Below, piece by piece: positions 16,096 to 24,279 of a stretch of DNA of 45,797 nucleotides; within the stretch, counting starts at the first letter, position 1; each line of letters begins with the position of its first letter. The DNA is from Flavobacterium sp. HJJ (GTDB lineage: Bacteria; Bacteroidota; Bacteroidia; Flavobacteriales; Flavobacteriaceae): assembly GCF_015351475.1 (NCBI RefSeq), contig NZ_JADKPR010000032.1, positions 1 to 45,797 on the forward strand, in the 5' to 3' direction. A program made the position numbers and the translations under genes. A model generated the notes under the pieces. That model searched no databases and was not told the DNA's origin. It saw nothing but the letters and a program-made list of their open reading frames with translations.

Positions 16096-17457
16096 TTAAC
16101 CGATAATCAGATCCGAGGAATACTTAGACTTTTCGGCAGTATTATTTTGAGATACTGCTTGAATAACTGCATGAATATCGATATCATTTTTAAAAATGAC
16201 ATTCAATAGCTCAATAATTTCTTCCGAAGTAATGTCATTAGAATATCCCGTAAATTCAATCAGCTTGTCTTTTTTCTGATGCATCTTAAAACCTGCTAAA
16301 GGCAGTTGGGACAAACGGTTTGAAATATCGATGTTATTGATTTTTACATCTGATTTTGTAAAGAAAACTATTGGATTCCTGGCTTCCAGATCCATTAAAA
16401 ACGGAACGCCGTTTTCTATTTTCAAACTACAGAAATCACCTGTTCTATAACGTATCAAAGGAAGAAAAGGGTTGATGCCTCCTGTAACAACTAATTCGCC
16501 TCTTTGCCCGTAAGGGAGCTGTATGTCCTGATATTCATCAAAAATTTCAAGGTATAAATCGGGACGGATAACTTTATGACCGGTTTCGGAAGCGTAGGCT
16601 ATATTTCTGCACTCCGTCAGCGAATAAAGATCTATAACGGGGCAGTTAAAGTAATTTTCTAATTTGCTTTTTGTGCCTTCTGTCAGCTTCATGGCCGAAG
16701 ATATCAGTGCTTTTGGAGTAAGCTGAGGCTTTAATTCTGCTAATGCTGTAAAAGCCAGCGGATCACCCGTAAGGAGCTGTGGATTGTATTTTTCAAGATA
16801 TTTTTTGGCATCATCAGGCCGGTTCCATTCGGATGGATTTAGATTTATTTTCAAGACCCCTGCTCCCTCCAGATAAGTTGATAAAGAAGCATATGTCAAT
16901 GTTTTTTCCTGAGCACAGATCAAAGCAATTGCAGCAGTATCTTTGCCTTCATCTATAGAAATATTAAAATCACTTAATACAGATTCTATTTGTGGCAGCC
17001 AGGAAGCCTGAGAAACAGCATCAAAAAGAACATCCAGCTTTGGTCCGGTAGAGCCAGATGTATAATACACCAGCAGCTCGGCTAAATCAGCCTCATTGGA
17101 AACAAGTAAATGAGCATACTCTCTTATATCATCTCTGGAAATGGTTGGAAAAGAATCGAAGTCATTTCCTTTGTGTTTATTTTGGTAAAAAGGAACAGTT
17201 TTAAGACACCATTGTAAATAATCAGTTAACCAATCAGGAGTTTGTCCTTCGTTCCAGAATATTTTTTTATCATAATACTTTTTTTTATAATCCTTAACCT
17301 TTGAAAGCTGTACGGCATTTAATCTGTCACCGCTTTTAAAATTAAACTTTGGAGCAAACTCATCTTGTTTAAGTGCATTTAAAAAACTTAAATCATTTAG
17401 CAGCGGAAAACGTTCCTCGTCTGTTAATGCTATCTGCGGATTACTACTCTCGTCCAT
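16096..17457 (-). CDS. PaaK-like adenylate-forming enzyme
   Basis: This 453-residue protein resembles phenylacetate-CoA ligase/CapK-type adenylating enzymes. The ATP-binding loop is YTSGSTGPK (132-140), the aromatic/acidic motif is YSLTE (278-282), and the ribose-binding motif is YRTGD (337-341). A small C-terminal domain (about 362-453) follows, with Lys445 near the end as a possible catalytic lysine. The enzyme would activate a carboxylic acid as an acyl-AMP. The acceptor (CoA, protein or small molecule) is unknown. There is no carrier-protein domain. It is the last of seven tightly packed genes and overlaps the preceding gene by 14 bp. This is an unusual neighbour for MoxR/vWA genes and a key clue that the operon may carry out an activation or ligation step. 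Confidence 0.8.
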   Translation of the reverse strand: MDESSNPQIALTDEERFPLLNDLSFLNALKQDEFAPKFNFKSGDRLNAVQLSKVKDYKKKYYDKKIFWNEGQTPDWLTDYLQWCLKTVPFYQNKHKGNDFDSFPTISRDDIREYAHLLVSNEADLAELLVYYTSGSTGPKLDVLFDAVSQASWLPQIESVLSDFNISIDEGKDTAAIALICAQEKTLTYASLSTYLEGAGVLKINLNPSEWNRPDDAKKYLEKYNPQLLTGDPLAFTALAELKPQLTPKALISSAMKLTEGTKSKLENYFNCPVIDLYSLTECRNIAYASETGHKVIRPDLYLEIFDEYQDIQLPYGQRGELVVTGGINPFLPLIRYRTGDFCSLKIENGVPFLMDLEARNPIVFFTKSDVKINNIDISNRLSQLPLAGFKMHQKKDKLIEFTGYSNDITSEEIIELLNVIFKNDIDIHAVIQAVSQNNTAEKSKYSSDLIIG

Positions 17458-18031
17458 AAGTATTTGCGGCTTCTCTTGCTGCTTTTTCAGCCATTTCTCT
17501 TTTAATATTCATTATTCTTTCATGTGCTTCATAGGACTGCTTTAAGACTTTATGTCTTTCGGCACTATTTAAAGAGGATAATTTATCTGCTGCTTCGTCA
17601 TAATTTTCTCCATGAGGTATAATTTCAGAGCAATTCAGCAGTAATCTAACCATTTCTTCGGCACGTTCCTCATCATTTATCCACTCATTAAATTTTACAT
17701 ATTCAGAGGCATCGGATAGACTTGTAAACCAAAAATCATATAATTTATTCTCAATAGCGGGAATAGCTGCAAAATCCTGATGAAAAAGCAGCCAAACCGA
17801 AATATGAATTGCACGCCAATGATTATCTTCAATAAGTTTTAAATGAAAATCTGGCGGAATTTTATAATCATTTCTTAAAAAATCATTAGTTACCGTCTTG
17901 TAGGTGTCACATATCAAAGCTATTGAATTTACGCCTTCTTTTAATAAAAAATTAGAAGGCAGTAAATAGATATCCGGACATTTTCTTAAATGCGTAACAA
18001 GTTCAAAAACATCATATTTAGACATAGGCAT
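17444..18031 (-). CDS. Unknown protein in the MoxR/vWA operon
   Basis: I do not recognise this protein of about 195 residues. It is soluble and predominantly alpha-helical, rich in Asp/Glu and aromatic residues. A Trp-rich middle part (NHWRAIHISVWLLFHQDF, then FWFTS) is followed by a charged helix at the C-terminus containing MNIKREMAEKAAREAAN, which could form a coiled coil. It has no signal peptide or membrane segment. A longer reading would need a TTG; I prefer the ATG at 18031, with a second ATG two codons later. It overlaps the vWA gene upstream and the adenylate-forming gene downstream by 14 bp each. The tight overlaps suggest it is an obligate part of the same complex. Confidence 0.65.
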   Translation of the reverse strand: MPMSKYDVFELVTHLRKCPDIYLLPSNFLLKEGVNSIALICDTYKTVTNDFLRNDYKIPPDFHLKLIEDNHWRAIHISVWLLFHQDFAAIPAIENKLYDFWFTSLSDASEYVKFNEWINDEERAEEMVRLLLNCSEIIPHGENYDEAADKLSSLNSAERHKVLKQSYEAHERIMNIKREMAEKAAREAANTYGRE

Positions 18032-19769
18032 AATTTTGTTGTGAAAATTCAGATGCAAATTTTAAAAGTTCCTGTTCATTTGTAACATAGTATACATTCC
18101 AGCCCATATTTTTTAATCGGATCACTAACTCATGCTGATAATCAGGACGGGAGTGCAAAACCATTGTTCCGTGTCCTCCAGCATTTTTTAATGCAGTTTC
18201 GGCTAATTCCCAATGTGTTTGTTTTGTTTCTGTATCAGCGTTTAACATACTAAATATATCATTGTCCGTAACAATTACAATATGTGATTTTTTATTGGGT
18301 TTTTCTTCAAACGGTTTTCGTAACCGCTCAATTCCGTAAGCATAACCTGTACCTAAATATGACGTTAAGGTGGTCAGTAAATCTGTTTCATCGGTAATAA
18401 AACCATCCGTTTCCAGATAACTTCCAGGCTCGCCGGAAAGACATCCCATGACAGATGCCCCGGCACGCAAAGCAGATAATCCTATAATTGTAGCTGCCAG
18501 AACTGGCCATGAAAAATTGTGTTTCGGATTCATCATTGAACCTGAACAATCAATACCCAGATATATATTTAAAGGATTTTTTGAAATATTAGTATCAGAA
18601 TCCGAGCCATAAGTTCTCTTTTGAGTCGTTAATCCCGGAATAATCTGAGGTGATAAAATCGCTGACTGCAGCCAGTCTACTTCTTCGATAGAATCTCCAA
18701 TATCCCAGATCTCTAATCCTTCGGGCAGATCCAGAGAAACATTTTCAGAAATTTCGGGCGGGAAATCAATCAGATGAGGCAAAGCAATTTCTTTATAATA
18801 AACATTAATCAAATGCTGTTCGTCTGCGCTTGGATTGACCTGTTTCATTAAATCAATATAATTTCCCGGCCCCATATAACCATTTCTTGGTCCCTGGCCG
18901 CCTGCAATATTTTTTTCTACCCCCAAACTATTAGTTTCATCCTCTTCGTTTGAGTCAATGGCTTCTTTCCGCATATCAATTACCTCATCATAACCTTCTA
19001 AATCAAATTCGGCCATACCTGAAATATTCATAGCTCCCTTTCCCGCATCTTCTGCATCTAATAGAATTAAAATCTTTTTACGGGCATCCTGAAAAACTTT
19101 ATCTTCCATTAAATAAGGGTACAGCATCACTGCAAATCTGCCGCCACCGTGAATCCAGCTTTTTGAATAACTCCTGATTAAAGAAGCTAATAATGAAGCA
19201 TCAGCATCTATCTTTTTGCTGTGAAATGATAAATTTATTGCCAATTCTCCACGATTCAAACGCCATAAATATTCATAAGTACGCATCATCAAAGTCCACA
19301 ATTCAGAAAAACTATCCATTGAATTGATCGCTTTAAAAACTTCTGACATCCTTAATTTATTGGTGCGCTGCAATTTATCATTGATTAAAAAATCGGTATA
19401 TAAATTAGAAACCATAGGTGCCCGATCCTCAATACCCGGCAGGGCAAAACGAATCCGATTCAGTAAAACAGCATTGTCGTATAAATTTGCAGGCGCAAAA
19501 ATATGATGGCCAATTTCGTGTGCCAGTACTTCGAGAGCATAATCTGTAATACCGCGTTCTGTAATTTCTTCTAAATTAATTACAATACGGTGATCGGTTA
19601 ACCGGATCATTGCAAAACTGCCCGTAAGTCCCTCTTCTGCTGCTTCCTGATGTGACAAGCACCAAATAGGTTCCTGCAGACGCAGGAAAGGATTCCACAC
19701 CAGTTTTGCCTGCTGCCAATGTGATTTCCACAAGGCTGCTATTTTTTCTATTTCAGATTGATTATGCAT
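18018..19769 (-). CDS. Metallopeptidase-like plus vWA (MIDAS) protein
   Basis: This 583-residue protein has two recognisable parts. The N-terminal half has HEIGHH (His84, Glu85, His88), the zinc-binding HExxH motif of metallopeptidases, followed about 30 residues later by NLYTDFLINDKLQ, whose Asp could be the third ligand. The C-terminal part (about 403-575) is a von Willebrand A domain with the MIDAS motif DCSGS (Asp407, Ser409, Ser411) and the later Asp-rich VTDND loop. An acidic linker lies between (about 265-300). This order matches vWA proteins with a putative metallopeptidase domain (DUF2201-like) that accompany MoxR ATPases. I start at the ATG at 19769; an upstream TTG is two codons earlier. 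It overlaps the preceding gene by 8 bp. Peptidase activity is unproven. Confidence 0.8.
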   Translation of the reverse strand: MHNQSEIEKIAALWKSHWQQAKLVWNPFLRLQEPIWCLSHQEAAEEGLTGSFAMIRLTDHRIVINLEEITERGITDYALEVLAHEIGHHIFAPANLYDNAVLLNRIRFALPGIEDRAPMVSNLYTDFLINDKLQRTNKLRMSEVFKAINSMDSFSELWTLMMRTYEYLWRLNRGELAINLSFHSKKIDADASLLASLIRSYSKSWIHGGGRFAVMLYPYLMEDKVFQDARKKILILLDAEDAGKGAMNISGMAEFDLEGYDEVIDMRKEAIDSNEEDETNSLGVEKNIAGGQGPRNGYMGPGNYIDLMKQVNPSADEQHLINVYYKEIALPHLIDFPPEISENVSLDLPEGLEIWDIGDSIEEVDWLQSAILSPQIIPGLTTQKRTYGSDSDTNISKNPLNIYLGIDCSGSMMNPKHNFSWPVLAATIIGLSALRAGASVMGCLSGEPGSYLETDGFITDETDLLTTLTSYLGTGYAYGIERLRKPFEEKPNKKSHIVIVTDNDIFSMLNADTETKQTHWELAETALKNAGGHGTMVLHSRPDYQHELVIRLKNMGWNVYYVTNEQELLKFASEFSQQNYAYV

Positions 19770-20742
19770 CTGCAAGGCTGAATAAATATAAAAAATAAGA
19801 ATTATGAAGGGTAAAAACTAAAGTGTTTTTAGTTACCACAACAGATGAAAGAGCATTTCCGTCGATTTTTTCATTCTCTTTTCCTAACCATTTTTTCAAT
19901 GTTTCCAGCCTTTTAGAATTGGATAAAATATAAGATGTATCAACGGAATTGGCCGGAAGTAAAACTTTTCCAAACTGATCTGCAAAAAGCACATAATTAC
20001 TTTTTGAATCTGTTACAAATATGTTTCCTTCTATCTCTGCCAGCTTTGGAGGATGCTCAAAAAAACCGGCAGTACCTTTAAAACCTCCCTGCACGCCTTC
20101 AAATTTTGTATTGTTATTTGTCCATGGGTTTTCAAAAATCTCTACTGTATTTCCAGAATAATTTATAGTATTGGCAACTGCTTCTTGAAGATTTTCAGAA
20201 AGTGAATGATAATCTTTCTTTAAACGGGTTCTAAGATGTGCCAAACCGCATTTCCATGCATAAATGCGTCCAGTAATTTTAAAATCTTCAATGGTTTTTA
20301 TATCGGCAGTACTTGTTTCTATAAGTTTACACCAATCCCTGATTTTTTCCGGTGCATACAAATGGAAATTTGAAAGTACATCATTGAGTAACGAAATGGT
20401 TTTTACTGGAAATTTCACCAGCAGGTTAGGCATTTTGACCATTAACAGCCAAGCTTTCTTATATTCATCTTTATAACGGACTGCCTGTCCGCTTCCAATT
20501 AATTTAAGCGATTCCTGATACAATGCTTTTACTATTTCATGGATTTTTTCTGGAGCTGCATTTTGCTCCACAGCCGATTTCACAATGGGCTCAACAACTT
20601 CTATCATCCAGGCAGCAATGACATGAGACGGCAGACTGCCATACTTCATCTCGCTTTCATTGTACCATTGATTATAAAGTGCACTTTTATCTTTTAGTTC
20701 AGTAATAAATTCCGGAAGGCTTATTTTTTCCATTGCAGCCAT
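19762..20742 (-). CDS. Unknown protein between MoxR and vWA genes
   Basis: This 326-residue protein is not one I recognise. The first two thirds are helical, with a repeated pattern of Trp/Leu-rich helices (about residues 20-200). The last third (about 215-326) turns to beta-rich and Gly/Pro-containing sequence: GGFKGTAGFFEHPP, then IEGNIFVTDSKSNYVLF and VVVTKNTLVF. It has no signal peptide, no membrane span and no known catalytic motif. Its position between the AAA+ ATPase and the metallopeptidase-vWA gene is where third-component proteins of MoxR-vWA systems often sit. It overlaps the MoxR gene by 22 bp and the vWA gene by 8 bp. I infer that it is an adaptor or substrate-recognition subunit. 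Confidence 0.65.
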   Translation of the reverse strand: MAAMEKISLPEFITELKDKSALYNQWYNESEMKYGSLPSHVIAAWMIEVVEPIVKSAVEQNAAPEKIHEIVKALYQESLKLIGSGQAVRYKDEYKKAWLLMVKMPNLLVKFPVKTISLLNDVLSNFHLYAPEKIRDWCKLIETSTADIKTIEDFKITGRIYAWKCGLAHLRTRLKKDYHSLSENLQEAVANTINYSGNTVEIFENPWTNNNTKFEGVQGGFKGTAGFFEHPPKLAEIEGNIFVTDSKSNYVLFADQFGKVLLPANSVDTSYILSNSKRLETLKKWLGKENEKIDGNALSSVVVTKNTLVFTLHNSYFLYLFSLADA

Positions 20743-22313
20743 CTTTTATAATTGGTATAGCGCTGATGCAGATACTTTAATTTTAAAATATCATCGGCTC
20801 TGTATCCGTACAGTTTTTTCTCTTCAGACCATTTTTGCAGCTGCTTTTCTATATCCAAAAGTCTATTGTCAATTTCTCTTGAAGATATATTTTCCAGTCC
20901 TTTTTTAAATTCTGTTTCAAATTTATCAACTGGATCATTTCGGTCTAAATCCTGACTGGCATATTCATCGCAGGATAAATCGAATAACTTTCTAAGCCAC
21001 ACAATTCTGTCCACTCTGTAAACTTCGTTCCCCATTTGATCAAAAAACGGTGATTCTAAATGAGGAGTTAAACTGTCATGCAGCACGAATGGCAAAACCT
21101 GTCTGATATCTTCTAATTCTACTTTTTTATTGCCTCTGAAATAAGCCATTGCTTTGGAAAACATTAGCAGAGTCATAATTTTTCTAACCGACAGACCGTT
21201 TTTCGCCTGTGAACCTAAATCTTTAATCGGATCTTTTCCTGTTTCTTTTCTAAAAAGGGAACGCATGTCCATTCCCGACAATTTTGCTGTATCTTTAGTC
21301 ATGTATTCCAGCCTGTTCGATGCAGGTTCAAAAAACTCAAACTGACGGCAGAAAAACTCAATACGTTTGCGCAGCTCAGGATCTATTTTTACACCTCTAA
21401 TCTGTTTATTTACAGTGGTCAGCTCTTCTTCGGTAAAAATAATTTCTTCTGGAATTATCGCTTCCGGTTTAAAGTTGAGTTCAATCCGCTGTAATAAATC
21501 TTCAATAAACCGCGTGTTAAAATGCATCGCTCTGATTACGATATCAATCCTGTCCTTTAAGGCTTCGATAACCTGATAGGTTCCTCCTCCGGCATCATCA
21601 TTGGCAGTCAGGTACCATGCTCCCTCCGGACATTCATAAATCTGATCAAAAATCTCTGCATAATTATCTGCCAGAACGGTTAATAATGCCGACTGCGTTC
21701 TGGTGGGAATCCTATTGTATTCATCAATAATTTTCACGCGCATTCCTAACCATTTTCGCCAGGCAATTCTAATATCTGAAGTTTTTTCGGCCTTTACCAT
21801 ATCTGAAGGCAATGGATGTCCTAATAAATCTGAAATCGTCATTTGAGGCTGGCCGTGCTGGATAGCCCGCATTACATCCTTATTATCGTATCCCGCTAAC
21901 AGACCCATCAGCACAGAAGTTGCGGTTTTCCCCCTGCCCGGCCCCCCAACAATAAGGCATTTTCCTCTTGCTGCTAAATTTAACAACGGCATTAACACAA
22001 AGCTGGAATAACTTTGGTCAGTAGGTAAATAAACAGGCACTTTACTGTCTCCAAACAAAAACTTTTTGGGATCCCCATCATTGAATTCTATATCATAATA
22101 AGGACTGATAACAGCAGTATTGGTAATCCAAAAATAGGCTTGGCGCAGTTTCTCATCCAGAGAAATGGAATTGTCTGATTCATCTTGCGGTGTATCGCTG
22201 GAATAAAGATCTTCTATCTGAAATTTATGGCTGCTTTTGATGTCCTGCGGATTTGTAGGCGATTCTGGGACTTTCTTAAAAAATCCCATCGTTTTATTTA
22301 ATAGATCTGACAT
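20721..22313 (-). CDS. MoxR-type AAA+ ATPase
   Basis: This 530-residue AAA+ ATPase has an N-terminal extension of about 100 residues, Walker A GGPGRGKT (123-130) and Walker B KIIDEYNRIP (194-203). A sensor-1 segment (YLTANDD, about 234-240) and a candidate Arg finger in ALKDRID (about 255) follow, then a helical lid. This is the MoxR/RavA branch, whose members work with vWA proteins as metal-insertion or remodelling chaperones. It is longer than simple MoxR proteins (about 320-340 residues); its C-terminal 170 residues are alpha-helical and probably mediate assembly. It starts at an ATG 20 bp downstream of the NadR stop and overlaps the next gene. The vWA protein in the same operon is its expected partner. 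Confidence 0.88.
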   Translation of the reverse strand: MSDLLNKTMGFFKKVPESPTNPQDIKSSHKFQIEDLYSSDTPQDESDNSISLDEKLRQAYFWITNTAVISPYYDIEFNDGDPKKFLFGDSKVPVYLPTDQSYSSFVLMPLLNLAARGKCLIVGGPGRGKTATSVLMGLLAGYDNKDVMRAIQHGQPQMTISDLLGHPLPSDMVKAEKTSDIRIAWRKWLGMRVKIIDEYNRIPTRTQSALLTVLADNYAEIFDQIYECPEGAWYLTANDDAGGGTYQVIEALKDRIDIVIRAMHFNTRFIEDLLQRIELNFKPEAIIPEEIIFTEEELTTVNKQIRGVKIDPELRKRIEFFCRQFEFFEPASNRLEYMTKDTAKLSGMDMRSLFRKETGKDPIKDLGSQAKNGLSVRKIMTLLMFSKAMAYFRGNKKVELEDIRQVLPFVLHDSLTPHLESPFFDQMGNEVYRVDRIVWLRKLFDLSCDEYASQDLDRNDPVDKFETEFKKGLENISSREIDNRLLDIEKQLQKWSEEKKLYGYRADDILKLKYLHQRYTNYKRWLQWKK

Positions 22314-22333
22314 TAGTATGTTTTGGTTCTAAG

Positions 22334-23350
22334 TTAGTTAAATTTATTGTTTTCCGGGGCAGTTAATACTTTTGATACTTGTTCAATTCTTTCATCAACG
22401 GTGCCTTTCAATAGGTAATATTTAAGATTTCTTGCATTTAAATCTTCGATTATTGTCTGCTGAAATTCTTTTCTTTTTACATCTCCGGATCTGTCCCAAG
22501 TATCATCATAAGGAATGTCTGTATCACATACAAAAATAATATCGTGTCTGTTTTCAGCTGTTTTGGCTAAATTTTCTAACGCTTCGAGAGCCTTTCCATG
22601 GTAATCCAGCGAAAACAGGTAAGTTGTAATCGCATTGGTGTCAGAGAACAAAAAACGATTGGATTCTAAAATTAGAGCATCTTCTTTTTCAATATGGATT
22701 TCGGCAATTTTCAAAAGATCTTCTAAAGTTAATCTCTTGTTTACCTGATGATTTTCCCAATACTCTCTTCCATATTCAGGCATCCATTGAGTATCAAAAT
22801 GAACTGCTAATTTTTCTGCCAAAGTCGTTTTGCCGGTTGACGGAGCTCCAAGTAATACGACTTTCGTAATCAAATCTTTATAAACCACAGGATGAATAAA
22901 TTTTTTATTTTTAAATGCATCTTCTCTGATTTTTGTTGCCGATATCGGAATGCTGTTCCGACTAATATCAACCTGACGATTTACTGCATTAAGGGCAGCG
23001 CTCATATGCACACCATAAGGCTCACTCGAGTAAAAATGAGTAATACTGCGGTTTCCTAAAACTTCTGATACATAATCTTCCTGAATTTTCATTATTTCAG
23101 GCGTGTAACCAGAATCATTTGGAGAATTTACGCCTTCAATGACTTCAATTTGAGGATATATTTCACGTATCCAGCCAGCCCTGATGGATAAAGGAATGTT
23201 TATTATGGGATCATCATAAATTAATACTATCAATTCATTAACCTCCTTAATAGCAGTTTCTATCATTAGCTGATGCCCTTTATGAAAAGGAGCAAATTTC
23301 CCCAATGTCAATCCAACTTTATGTCTGTCTTTCATATATAAATTCTTCAT
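22334..23350 (-). CDS. nadR: NadR-like NMN adenylyltransferase / nicotinamide riboside kinase
   Basis: This bifunctional enzyme of about 338 residues has two domains. The N-terminal nucleotidyltransferase has GKFAPFHKGH (17-26) and ISATKIR (136-142), making NAD from NMN and ATP. The C-terminal P-loop kinase has GAPSTGKTT (168-176), phosphorylating nicotinamide riboside to NMN. There is no N-terminal DNA-binding helix-turn-helix, so it is a metabolic enzyme and not a repressor like the enterobacterial protein. I prefer the ATG at 23350, which has GGAG 11 bp upstream; a second in-frame ATG at 23335 is also possible, and the longest frame would need TTG. Its start overlaps the end of pnuC, so uptake and phosphorylation are encoded together. 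Confidence 0.88.
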   Translation of the reverse strand: MKNLYMKDRHKVGLTLGKFAPFHKGHQLMIETAIKEVNELIVLIYDDPIINIPLSIRAGWIREIYPQIEVIEGVNSPNDSGYTPEIMKIQEDYVSEVLGNRSITHFYSSEPYGVHMSAALNAVNRQVDISRNSIPISATKIREDAFKNKKFIHPVVYKDLITKVVLLGAPSTGKTTLAEKLAVHFDTQWMPEYGREYWENHQVNKRLTLEDLLKIAEIHIEKEDALILESNRFLFSDTNAITTYLFSLDYHGKALEALENLAKTAENRHDIIFVCDTDIPYDDTWDRSGDVKRKEFQQTIIEDLNARNLKYYLLKGTVDERIEQVSKVLTAPENNKFN

Positions 23351-23897
23351 TATATGCTTTTCTCCATTCCAAGTAACCAATTACAGCCATAATCAAAAAG
23401 AGCAGATACAAAACTGCTGTAAAATATAAGTCTTTATAAAAATATACCCCAATGGCAACCACATCGACTACTATCCAAAACAGCCAGGAATGTAATATCT
23501 TTTTTATCATCAGATATTGAGCAGCCAGACTTGCGACTGTTATAAAAGCATCCTCATATGGATAGGAAGCATCCGTTTTTGTCTGCATTGTGTATCCTAA
23601 AAAAAAGGCTGCCGTAACTGTTAAACTAATCCAAAAAGTTACATTTGTCAGTAATGTTACCCGTAATGTACTTTCATTGGAACCGCCATACTTCCAATTA
23701 TACCAGCCATATATTTGAAGAAATATATAAATAATATGCAAAATCATATCCGAATATAATTTTGAGGTGTAAAAAATAAAGCAGTACAGTGTCACCTGAA
23801 TTAAACCAAAATACCAACACAAGATATTTTGTCTGATAGTAAAATAAACGGCCAAAAAACCAAAAATTGTGCCTAATATTTCCAAAGCTGTATCCAT
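23319..23897 (-). CDS. pnuC: PnuC-family nicotinamide riboside transporter
   Basis: This 192-residue membrane protein has about seven hydrophobic segments. It carries the Trp/Tyr-rich signature of PnuC transporters, including NILCWYFGLIQVTLYCF (about 24-40), LQIYGWYNWKYGG (about 61-73) and a C-terminal YLEWRK. PnuC moves nicotinamide riboside by facilitated diffusion, and phosphorylation inside traps it. The nadR gene directly downstream supports riboside uptake; thiamine (PnuT) is a less likely alternative. It is the first gene of the seven-gene minus-strand run and is divergent from the GH35 gene. A minus-strand CAAAATTA (24064-24071, read as TAATTTTG) is a possible -7 box. Confidence 0.88.
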   Translation of the reverse strand: MDTALEILGTIFGFLAVYFTIRQNILCWYFGLIQVTLYCFIFYTSKLYSDMILHIIYIFLQIYGWYNWKYGGSNESTLRVTLLTNVTFWISLTVTAAFFLGYTMQTKTDASYPYEDAFITVASLAAQYLMIKKILHSWLFWIVVDVVAIGVYFYKDLYFTAVLYLLFLIMAVIGYLEWRKAYNEEFIYERQT

Positions 23898-24174
23898 AAA
23901 TTAGGAGTATAATGATATATAATAATGAAATATTTTTTTAATTGATTACAAATCACATTTAAATTAATTAGCACTATTTTGCTGACGAACTTACTTATTT
24001 AAATTAGTAATTCCAATGAATGTTAAACAAAAATAGAGAAAAAATTAAAGCTTTTTTTATATCCAAAATTATGGGAGGGAACTGATATTTTTAAGTAAAA
24101 AAGCTGGGCTATTAAATATTTAGCTGATAAATTAAATCAGGATAGCACAAGATAGTTTTCTGGGACATGTACTA

Positions 24175-24182
24175 TATTTTTG
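24175..24182 (+). promoter_or_regulatory. Candidate -7 box (TATTTTTG) for the GH35 gene
   Basis: The octamer fits TAnnTTTG and lies 97 bp before the start codon. The -33 region is not obvious, which would fit an activator-dependent promoter. Confidence 0.35.
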
Positions 24183-24230
24183 AATTGATTACTTTATTAG
24201 TACTATTATTTCAATTATAAAAAGCATACT

Positions 24231-24249
24231 AAAAGTGACATTCACTTTT
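24231..24249. promoter_or_regulatory. 8-bp-arm palindrome before the GH35 gene
   Basis: AAAAGTGA and TCACTTTT pair perfectly across a 3-nt spacer, 31-49 bp before the start codon. Being downstream of the candidate -7 box, it would lie in the 5' leader as an operator or a small mRNA hairpin. Confidence 0.35.
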
Positions 24250-24279
24250 TCTCTGATGATTTCTTAATTAATACTAACT

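Larger units (their letters stand above)
23898..24279. other. Divergent spacer between pnuC and GH35 genes
   Basis: This 382-bp AT-rich spacer holds promoters for both directions. It contains the plus-strand -7 candidate at 24175-24182, the minus-strand candidate TAATTTTG at 24064-24071, and a palindrome at 24231-24249. A loose repeat of GTACTAT (24169 and 24200, 31 bp apart) is also seen, with no clean HTCS-type tandem repeat like those before the GH31 and GH2 genes. No gene is seen. Confidence 0.55.

Noticed and set aside
24111..24220. HTCS-type tandem direct repeat before GH35
   Set aside because: The best candidates (GTACTAT at 31 bp, TAGC-containing units at 22 bp) match at too few positions and do not keep the spacing to the -7 box seen for GH31 and GH2.
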